From contig JACMZG010001911.1 in NCBI GenBank assembly GCA_018340805.1, forward strand, positions 57,527,805 through 57,591,804: DNA of 64,000 bases, in the 5' to 3' direction. Of the stretch, positions 26,201 through 38,200 are shown piece after piece; the stretch's first letter is position 1; the number at the start of each line of letters is the position of its first letter. Source of the stretch: Microvelia longipes (Eukaryota > Arthropoda > Insecta > Hemiptera > Veliidae). The position numbers were made by a program, and so were the translations under genes. Under the pieces are notes generated by a model. It did not search any database. It was not told the origin of the DNA and was given only the letters and a program-made list of their open reading frames with translations.

Positions 26201-29200
26201 ACTTATATACTTGTGTGTCTGATGATAACACACACACACACATACAGACAGACAACTTTGTAAAAACTACTCAGGAGGCTTAAAAACGCCTGAAATGGAT
26301 AATTCCGGTGACATCCTAGTTTCGGATTTTAGCAAGCACAATACTTTTCACACCTACGGTATAAATGAGGAAAAGTAATAAATACAAATTATTGGAGATC
26401 TTAAACAAGCCACTCAACACTTTTTAGATACTTCAACCTTAAATCACTAGAAATATAGGCAAAAATGTTCTTTGCCTTTTAAAATGGTTTATACTCACTC
26501 TTGAGTTGACTTACCCAAATTTTATACAATTTGAGAGTTCAAATTTTCAATTTTTTTTTTGTATCTGTCATACAAAATATGACAGATATTTTGTAACCAC
26601 ATTTGGTAGCTTTGAGAAATTAAATGGGAGCATACCATGGGGAAAAATATTTTAGAAAACTAATCATTAAAGATTTTGTATAAAACTAGATTTTTACTTT
26701 TCTTTATTTATGTGGTAATTTTATAAAAGTCTTGTGTTAGTACTAAAAATCCAAAACCCAAATTTCACATAAATTATCAGTTTAAGGTGTTTTAAGACCT
26801 CCTGGGTAGCTTTTATTAAGTAGTATGTGTGTTCGTGTGTGTTAAAGTAATATATAAACCAAGTAGGGAAACAAACACGATTTCTGTCAGACCTGGAATG
26901 TAGTTCACATCTTGTCCACCAGGGAGTTGGCTCAAATTTTCCTATGGGCGTAAATGTAAACAAACTATTTTTACGGTTTTCAAAAGTTTGGTTTTTATTG
27001 CATTTATTTGAACAATTTAGTATAAAACGCTAATAATTTGTGTTAAAAATACGCTTTTTTATATCCAATAGAGGTTTAAGTGCGAATCTTAAAAACTAGG
27101 TTTTTTTAAACTACATAAAACTAGCGGCTAATTAAACTTTTCTTTCGAGTGCACTACTTAACTTACTACATTTTTGCAACTGATATTTGTTTTTTCCCTT
27201 TCAAATATTAATTGTAATTAGTAATTTTACAACTTTAACTGAACATTTTTGAATATAATAAAAGCAATCGTGATTTTAGGTTATACTTAAGGCAATACAA
27301 TGTCGTCTGGATGTTCTTCAAAATTTTAATAAAAACATGTACATTACCTTTCCTATATTTTCTCTTTTTCTTTAACTAATTTATTTTAACGATTATTTCA
27401 CAGAATTTAATACAAAACCATTAAAACTATCACGTACATATTGAAGTAAGAAAACACGATTAAAAGTAAAACTCACCTAATGTTATCAGGGTTGCCAATA
27501 AAACTAAGTAAAAAAAAGTAAATCCTAAGATGCGCATGCAGCAGTTATTCCAATTTTAGCTATTTTTTATTTTTGAGCCAGCTATCAGCTGATCACGCAG
27601 TCTGAATTTTTTTACACAAGTTAGTATAGGAGTTTCCCTACTTGGTTTATATATTACTTTAGTGTGTGTTTAAGCCATTCTTATCCTAATATTCTCCTAA
27701 CTTTTTCCTAACATTCTCCTATCGTGTTTTAAAAGTCTTTTAGAGGCTTCGCATGATTTTATTTAGTAAGAACCTAAGGTAGTTAAGTCAAAAAGTGATA
27801 CCATTGTAAGTAACGTAATATATCGCAAAATATCAATGTTATTAACTTATTACCTGGATTTACGACACACTTTGTCATAAACAACAATGCGGCCTTGCTT
27901 TGGCGAATGTTAATATATTAGAAACTTTATTTACATATGTTTTCAGTAAACAGTAGAGTTAATACAAATACAATGTTCAATTATTGTAACAGCTTTCATA
28001 AATAAAGCAGTATCAAGCGTTTCAAGTTTGAACGTGGACCAGGTTGTACGAATCCAAAGGTGTCTAAATGAAGACCTGTTAATCAGTGCAACACTGTTTT
28101 CATTTTGCTAAATCATTTACACAATTTTGTTTTTCGTATTTTGTCATCAAATTCATTTTTGTTTGTGTAAATTTTTTTGGTATAATTTTGGCTGAATTAT
28201 TCACACCGGATCAACTGAATTTCCTCTTTGAATCGATAGCCCCCCACAAACAGACGATAGAAAATAAAAAATCTGATTGAGTTAAAAGAATTTCAGGGTA
28301 AACTCCCTAATAGTAAGGTAAGTGGATTAACAGTTACTTATATTATGTAAATTTATGTAGATAGTTACTAATACGACAAAGTGTGTCGTAAATCCAGGTA
28401 ATAAGTTAATAAAATTGATATTTTGCGATATATTACGTTATTTACAATGGTATCACTTTTTGATTTAATTACCTTAGGTTCTTACTAAAAACATCCTGCG
28501 AAGCCTCTAAATGACTTTTAAAACATGGAACGATCATTTAAATTTCGTGGCTTAAAACATTTCCCTTACCTAAACCTAAGGTGAGTGTTAGGAGAATGTT
28601 AGGAAAAAGTTAGGAGTAAGGAAAATGTTAGGAGAAATGTTAGGAAAAAGTTAGGTGTTAGGAGAATGTTAGGAAAACGTCTTGAATACGGGCCTTAGTT
28701 ATAAGTGGGTTAGTTATAATGAGTAGTATGTGTTGCAGGTCCTACTGTATTTACGCTAGAGAGTTGAAATTTGGTACGAAAATCAATCTTCAAGTCTAGT
28801 TTTACTATCTTTTTGACGTCATTAACCAGCAAAAATAACTCAGCAACAATTTTGAAAATTTGTCAAAAGTCAAAAGAAATTTAGTTTAGAAAAAATTGAA
28901 TTTCAAATTACGAATTGAGTTTGCCATTAGTTATAAGTAATTTTTTATAATGTAAGCCATAAGTTAAAAACTTGGCAATAAAAACCTCTCTATGACCCCA
29001 AGCTCATTTTAAATTAATATTGTGCTATTAACAATCGGTTAGTTTATAAATTAAGATAGTTGTGCTATAAAATCTGAGATACAGAATTTATATTTAATTT
29101 ATTGTTTTTTTTTTTTTTATAAGAATGAAGCAGCGAATTTTCTTTCAGAGAACATAAACCCCTAACAGGCCAAACAAAATTTATAAGTTTGAGTTCTCAA

Positions 29201-32200
29201 GATTCTATTCTAACTATTTATTCTATTCTTTCTATTCTATTCTAAATTCTATGCTATTCTAACTAAACTGATGGATGACACAAAATAACAATACTTACAA
29301 GTTCATAGTCTTCAAGCCCGTGCCTTTGTTTGTTTCTCTGAGATCTTTTCAGTAGGTATATAGCATACTCGATGTTATCTGGATTCCTGTGATGCCATGG
29401 CCAATAGTAAGCAGCCTACAAAAAAATTATATTATGTTTTTATAATAATGTGTGAGTATATAGTCTGCTCTTAACACTTATAAGCTATAGTAGATTCTAG
29501 GAAAAATGTGGTAGTCTATATGCACTCTTAACACATCTGTGTTCTCATAGAGTCTAGGGAATAAATGTGGTGGTATATATGCTGCTCTTAACACGTCTGA
29601 GTTCTGGCAGAGTCTCGGGAATAAATGTAGTAAGTTTAAATGCTGCTCTTTACACGTCTGTGCTCTAGCAGAGTATAGGAAACAGTCTAGCAGGAATTTT
29701 AATTAAGACCATAGCTTGTGGAGTTATAATAATTTTAATTAACTTATTTAACAAAAACAAAATTCGGTCTTTTATAAAGCAACAAAATCTCAGAACGTTG
29801 AGAAAAAAATATCTATCTACACATTAAAAATGCAAAGACTTAAGTCATAATAATAATGATAATAATAAACATAAAAAATGGATGTATTATTTTTGATACA
29901 CAAATGCAGTAGAAAATTGCAATTCAGTATTGATATTTTATTTGTAGCCTTCAATTAAAAAATACTTTAATTATTTTAATAATAAAAATACCTGAAATCG
30001 ATAGAGGGAGCTGTCGTCCTTTACAGTTAAAGATTTGCAGTCGGGAACTGGAAACAGGTATCCATACTGACTGAGCTGGTTGGCAATATGAACAGCTTCC
30101 CCTAATATAATAATATGTTTAATTAACTTCAATGTAATTACTAGGAAATGAAGAATAGAGTCTATCCACAAAAAAATTAGTTTATTGGCAAAGCACTTTC
30201 AACCTAACATGAGGTCATCATCAGTGCCATGAAGATAAAGATGAAAGTTATAAATACATAAAACTATTTTCTTTTCTGAGATGGTAACAGCTCGGTAAGT
30301 CGAGTAAGACTCCAAGTCTTAAATAGTTTTATGTATTTATAACTTTCATCTTTATCTTCATGGCACTGATGATGACCTCATGTTAGGTTGAAAGGGCTTT
30401 GCCAATAAACTATTGTTTTTGTGGAGAGACTCTACAAAAACATTCTTTCCTTTAATTCTTCATTTCCTAGTATGAATATCTCCACTTGTGCTCAATCTCA
30501 TTCAAAGTGATTATAAATCAACTCACTACAGTACCGGAATAGACAGAAATACTTGTATTATATACGAGGAGATTGTTATCTTAGCACTGAATCAACAAGT
30601 GCTTGGTCCCAAATTTTTTACTTTTAACTCATTGTGTTGGCAAAAAAAAAATGAAACCGATATTTCATATGAACTATCCGCTTTAGGTGTTTTTCACTAT
30701 GTTGTCAGTGAATGTTTGTACTTTGGTGCAACAGAAGGATAAAATAAGTGAAGTTTTGACAGAAGGATAAAATTGTGCGAGAGACAATTTATATTGACAC
30801 AATAGATATTGTGTCAACTATTCAAGTGTTGCGAAGCTCGGTAGTATGAAATGATATAAAAGAAATAACTGATTAAATAAGTTCAAGGATGAATAAATAA
30901 AAAATAAAATAAAAATAAGAATTTAACTAATAAATTGACTAATTAAAAATAAAAGTGTACAAATAATTCTAGTTATATGTATTTAAAATTTATTTATTTT
31001 GTTAATAGTTTAGATGTAAGTTTTTTTTTTAAATTAAATTTATTTAATTTTGCATGATATGCAGCTTCAACCCTAAAGGGTGCTTCGGCTAGTAGTCGAT
31101 TTAAAACTTGTTAATATATCATAACTTTATGAATGCGTACTAAATATATTGAAAAAATTATAATTTATTATTATTAACAGTTTTAATAAAAGGCTTACTT
31201 TTTATATATAAGTTGCCTGTATGTGGGTGTGAGTGTGTGTGTGACTGTTATCATCTCCCAGTGTATTTATATTAGAAAATTAAAACTTGGAACAAAGATC
31301 AATTTTTTGGTCTAGTAGTACTATCTAGAAAATAATTTTTTTGTGACATCATTAACTGTGACATCATTAATGATAAAATGTTTGGATCGTGTCGAGATTT
31401 AGCAATGTAGTCATACATAAGAAAACTATACCATATGTCCACGGATTGGGTTGCGTATACATGTAAATGACAAAAAATTCATTTCACGCCAAAAAGTTAC
31501 ACTTCATAAACATTTTTTCTTAATAATTTTGGTACAAGGTTCAGGTTCCAAATTTTTATTGGGATAAATGTTTGCTTTAAAACAAGCAAAACTTTTTATT
31601 AAGAGTACTTTTTTGGGGTAAAATCATTTTTTTGTCACTAACACGTATGCACAACCCAATCCGTAGACATACTGTATGTACCAAGTTTTATCTCATTATC
31701 AGCAAGAGTTCAATTTTTAATAACTAGTATATTTTTTTAAAAAAATTAAAAGAAAATTCAGGTACAGGGTGCCTCTGAACTTTTTTTATGACATCAAATT
31801 CGCTACGCTCATCTTCCCTACATATTTTGGTAGGGATCTTCCTTAAATATCTTCCCTATATATTAATGGAATCTGTTTGCTAAACTAAATCAATTCCCTC
31901 AAAGCATGATTTTCTCCAGAATATTTACTACTTTTCATTGATCCTGACTTTCATCTGTCAGGTTATCTTATGCCCTCTTTTACAGGTTTAAAATTGATTA
32001 TATTTCAAAAATAAATATACATATAAACATACCACACTCCTCAATGCTGAGGTGCTCCATAAGCCATCCGATCAGATCAAATCCTGCAACAGGTAGCAAT
32101 AAAATTATCATCACAGCTATATCCATCAACATATAACATAACATATAAATATGTACATATTTAACAAGTAAATGTTTATATTCTTAATTGACATTTTCTT

Positions 32201-35200
32201 CTTTATTTTGCTTCCTTGCATCTTTGAAGGAGAGGGACGCATTTATATTTTTACCCACGCCTTCTTCTACAATTATATTTGTTTATTATATTTATTACAT
32301 TTTGTTTAATAGCACTAATACTTGCTAATACTTTAGCACTAGCGAATACTTCTATGACTTTAGTTAGGTCTAATCTACAAGAAGTTTCTGACTCTATTGA
32401 AATAATTGACAACCTTAGAATAATACTATATATAGAAGGAGTGCTACTGATAACATGAAAGGCAGTTCACTGGTGCACCTAAGTAATGCTGCCAACCTAA
32501 AAATATACAATTTTCTAAAAAATAGTTGGCAATACTTCCGGTTGCTGAATTATTATGTTCTATTATTAATTAATGATTGATTATTCATAAAATACTAATA
32601 TAAATATAGATGCATTACAATATTTTAAGCATCTTAAATTGAAGTGTAACGTATTTATTAAAATTATATTAAAAGTAGTTCTCGTCAACTAAATGTAGAT
32701 TCTTGTATTCCACCACCCTTTTGCCATCTAAGACCGGTTTTATTAAATACTCAGCAGGTGTTTTAAGTTATTATTTGTTCTTTACAACCTTTCTTCATTA
32801 ATAGATATTTATGACACATATTTAAAATAATGTTTAGTTGTTAGGGTGGTACCCCTACTTAAGTCCACCAGTCAACCGGCTATCGTGTTATCAGTAGAAT
32901 TACACTGTGTTTACGGTCCTGCGCTCCTTCTATATATAGTATTATTCTAAGTTGACAACCCTTACAACCTCTTTTGGCTCATTTAAGTTCTTAAATAGCT
33001 TTTTATTAATTTGAGTTTAGAAAAACTTCTTACACAACTTGCTACCGAGACTGGAATTATCAGTAGTATTCAGTAAGCTGTAGTTAGTAACTTTAGGAAC
33101 TACATCCGCTAATTTATTCTTAATTTTAGCTTTTAATAGATCATATGAAGAGTCAAGAGCTTTTGATTCTTTAAAGTAGGTATCAAATTTTTAAGCAACA
33201 GAAGGTCACTAACAACTTCTTGTCAACTGATGTCACCCCAACCTATATACCCACACACACATCGTCACGTTAGTATCATCAGAATATCAGAGAATAGTAT
33301 CATGAGAATATCAGTCTCTGACTGATATTCAAATAAATTTGAGAAGGTAACATTTACCAGTAAAAGCAGAAGGGATGGAAGTGAGGAAAATTTTCTGGCT
33401 ACGCACAGGAACCCCGGTGTCTGGATCTTGCATTTGCTTAACCAACGCCTCCATCTAATCAAAACAATAATAATAAATAATTCATATATTTTGTGTTTGT
33501 TTTGAATAAGACAATGTACATAGTTATGAAATGACGATAAAATTACAAAACAAAAAGTACATAGTTATGGAATGATTCTGTCTTAAAAAATCATTTTTTA
33601 AGACAGAGTTTTATTATTTAGTAGGACAGAGTCCTACAGCTGTCCGAAGGTAACCAAGGTGCATTAGCTAGTCTCTTGAAGAAAAGACAGCACCACTCTT
33701 TCTTCTAACATTAAATTCCTTAGCATCTGAAATACTATCTAACCATGAGGAGTCAGTCACCTGTGGTGTAGTGGTTAAGGAACGCGGTCCATACACAGAA
33801 CGAATGGACTTTAGTCATGGGTTCAATCCCAGCACGGGCCGCTACAGTCAATCGTTTAGTTTAAAAATCTTGACAGGTCAGTTTAGACACCACAGATTCT
33901 TAAGAAAAAAAAAAAAAAAGGCAAAAAAGCGGGAAAAAACTATGTAAACAAATCAGGTTATTTTACCCGTATTTTCTTGGCGATGTTTTTCTACATTTCT
34001 TTTGTGTAGTTTTATTTTAAAATATCATTCTTAAGATTAATTTGAAAGTAGTTTTCAAAACGATGTAATCAAAAGAAGAACCACAAACAAAGTGAACGAT
34101 TGCCGGGAATAAAGGTTTTTCCCTACAGCGGTTATTGTGGTAGGGATTTTTTTCTCTTTTTAAGTAAGAGGTTGGCAGCGGCTTCTCTGATTGGTCAATC
34201 CCCAAAATACGTATGACCTTGAGGATTTTTAAACTAAACGATAGACTGTAGGATTTTTATGAGAGGGATAAAAATTCAGCGTACCAAGTCCTTCAGAAGG
34301 GACCTAAAGCCGGTGGTCTCGAGCCTGTGTGTTGTCAGGTACTAGTTAAAGATCCCTTACCCTAAAGGAAACTGGGTATAGGCAAAATTTAGGACCCTCA
34401 TAGTAGATTCATTATAATACTATACTGTTTCTGCCTAGTAGTTTAAAGTTTGTGGAGGTTTGGTTTAACAGTGAGAGCACGTGTTGTTCCCAGTTTTCAC
34501 TAGACTATAAGAGTCAGTGAAAATATGTATGATTTCTTGAAGAAAACATGAGAGGGACCATAGAAATTCACAGATCTTCTGTCTAAATTAGATGAAATAT
34601 ACCTACACTTGAAATTAAAAGGAATAGAACACTATCTTAGGGAGCTGGCAAAAAGGGCCCAACAACGTGGCCTACTTGGCTGGTAGTTACACTACCGCTC
34701 CCCCCATATTACTATTACTACTACTACTATCTAACCAGTTTTATGAACCTGGTAAGAGGCAAATTTCGTAAGAACTGTGCTTGAACTTGCTCAGAAAACT
34801 CTTAAAGTAGAAAAGTGGTGCAGAAGGAACCATTTATCGGTGAGCCCTATTAAGACAGTGATTGTTCCCTTTACAAGGAAAAAAATAAGTGAAGCTATTC
34901 TATTATCACTCGAAGGGGAAACTATTAATCTTCATACAACTGCTAAATATTTAGAAGTGATCCTTGATCAAAAATTATAATGGAAAACTTACATTCTAAA
35001 ATTAACTAAGTTATGGTTGCTTTTTGGGTTTGTCACAGAGCAAACAGTCCTATCTAAGGATTAAAACCCAAAAGACTGTTGTGGATTTACACCATGATTT
35101 TTCAACCCATACTGTCCTACGTGGGAGAGGTTATGTTGTTATGATTCAGTTATGTTGGACTCCTAAGTTTTATTTTAAAAAGTATGATTCAAAAATAGTA

Positions 35201-38200
35201 TTTGGATATAAATTTGTGTTAATTATTAAGTTTAGTGCTTATTTAAGTAGTGATAGTGTTTCCTACAGATAGATTACAGGTTTTACTTAAATATTTTACC
35301 TTTTAAGAAAACAGTGTTAAAATGGACTCTGGAACACACAACATTTTGTCTTGTTCACAATAAACTTTATAATTTGAGTAATTCAATCCACATTTTGATA
35401 ATCAACTTATTAATAAAATTCATTTACTTGTTTAAAACTAAATATATTTATAATAATAATTTATGGAAAGAAATTTGTTTATTAATGTTTAATAACCCAC
35501 TGTAAGAAAAGGGTTAAAGTTCCAATTAAATGTTTAAACATCAAATAATTCATTCAATAAACAAAACAAACCTTTGTTTTTTCTATTATTATAACTTCTT
35601 AATCATCAATTAAATTATCAAATTAAACATTTACATTATTCAATTATTTGTAGTATTAAAATAAAATAACAAAATTTAGCTGACATGGACCCAGAAACAT
35701 TTAAAAGGATTTTAAAAGAGGAAAATCAAAAGAATGCTCATACTGTAAATTTAAAAATAGAATCCATTTGTGAGAAGCTAGATGACATTCTAAAGTCTAA
35801 CAGATGCATCCTCGAAGAAATAAACCATGTTAAAAGCCGACTGAAGTACTTAGAAAGAAAAGAAAATAAAAAACATTATTATGGAAGGCTTACAGCTAGA
35901 AAACTGCCAGACAATCAATGAACTCAGGCAACTAGTAATGTCAGTATTAAATGAAACAATGGAGACAAATACCACAATCCAGGACGTAGACTTTATTGGC
36001 AGAATGGGTGGAACAAGAATAAAAGTCGGGTTTACAAGATATATCCATAAAATGGAGGTACTAGCTGCAAGGACTAAACTGCATGAAACTGGAATCATTA
36101 TTTACGAAGACATGCTGAAGGAAGATAGGGACAAGGTTAAAGAAATGGTACCAGTTATGAAAACTGCTCGGGAATCAGGAAATCATGCAATAATTAGAAA
36201 CTGCAATCTCATTATTAATGGCAAGCAGTGGGATTTCGATCATGCCAAACTTAAGTTTCAAAATATTCAAAATCATTCATCAAGATCATCTTTATCTCAT
36301 TCAGACTCGGACTCAGCATCAGTTATATCTTCAACTAGCAGTAAAACCAAGACAATCATTAAAAGAAAAAACGAAAATAAAATTTTGAAAGAGTAAGAAT
36401 ATTAAAGCCAGTATAAGGAAATCAGATCTAAAATCTTCTAACATTTCTAGTAAACAAACTATTAAACCAAACGAAATACCAAATATGAAAAAAAGTTCTA
36501 CTGAGCTCAATAATTTTGAAAACTATAAATTTGAATATAAAGAACCTATTAATAAAAGAAAAAAAGAAAAAATAAAAAAAATAAAGTCAGATAAATAAAC
36601 TAATCTAAAGTTAAATAGAAAGAAAAATTAATAAATAGTATAGATAAAATGTTATGTTTAAGAATTAAAAGTCAACTAAAAAATTAAAGTCAAATAAATT
36701 AAAAGTAAAATTAATAAAAAAATTAAAATTATGTAAAAATCAAATAAACTAATTAATAAAAATTAAACTTAACTGAAATTAAATATAAAACATTATAATT
36801 TAAAATGTTTAAAATAACCTCTCCAAGACTTCTTATGAGAAGTACCACAGCCTATGGCTGATTTGCATGGGAAACTTATTTGTAATTATAAATTCTGTAT
36901 AATGTAATTTTATAAGCAATAAATGGTTTATTATTATTATTATTATTACTGTCCTACGTTTGTGTAGTTTAAAGTAGGTAGCATAAAGTTAGTCTTTGAA
37001 GTCAAAATCATTTGGGTAACAGGTCATTGTTGAATTCAAGGCAATGAAAATTCTGACCTACTAGCACGTTTAGTATCAGGCCTATCTCCTATAAGCCCAG
37101 AACCTTTAATTGACATTCTAAAATGTGTTATGAGGACACAGCTTAAACAATCTCTTAACAATGTCTTTAGTGATGAATGGTGTAGGTGTCTTGGAATGAG
37201 ACAATCTAAACTTATGCTTTCTGGTCCCTTTAAAAAATGAGGTAATGTCAGTAAGCAAGGTAAGTTGTCATGACATAACGGGAGTTATTATTGGTTACTG
37301 TAGACTCAAAAGACACTTGCATCTGACGTGAATAGTCAACAGAATACTGAGTATTTTGCAATAAATAAGATGAAACCCCGTCACATCTGATTGGGTCATG
37401 TCCTTTGGCTTTGAGCTCCCAATGTTTACTGACATTTACCTTTATACCCGAGCAACTTAAAGAAATAGATATCAATAAGTTAAAATTTTTACAATCCACT
37501 TTAACTTTTAAACAAATGGGGGAAATCTTGTACATGGGGCTCTATAATTATTTTAAATAGTTTTAACAGCTTACTCAATTTTATCCTTACACATCTATTA
37601 TTATTAAAAACCATATTTCTTAAAAAAAAAAAAATGTTTCTCATGTAACTTTATGCTTTTTTAATCAAGTTTGTTATTCAATTTACGCTGCCTATGTTTA
37701 TGCAGTCTATTTAATAATTTATGATCTATTTTTTTTTTTTTTTTTTTCATTTAATTGTAAAATTTTGACAATTGAGAAACTTGGTAATAAATTAACCTCA
37801 AGTATGTAAGTACAGAGTGGGACATGACATTATGTCGAGCCATCAATGATGACGAATGTCGAATGATGAAACAGTTCCCAGATGTAGCATTGCTTTTTGC
37901 TTGTTATATTTCCTTGGTGTCTCTCGCAAAATTATATTGTGTCAACTATTTATGTTTTGCATAACATGGTAGTATCAAATGATATATTTATCTTTAGTAC
38001 TAAAAAGGATGGTGAGAAGTGAGCTAGTATTTCTATAAGCCACATTAATACTGTGGTTGTTTATGATTCTACCTATCCTACTAGACCAAGAGCCCAGGGG
38101 AGTTTTGTTAATAAAAAGTGTAATGGCTGGAACCGGTCTCAATTTTTCGTAAATACCTTCCTGAACAAGGATCTGCAATTCTGCCGACTCGTATCGGATG

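Noticed and set aside
33770..33840. tRNA gene
   Set aside because: Only the internal promoter boxes fit; the sequence is a SINE head cut by a MITE.
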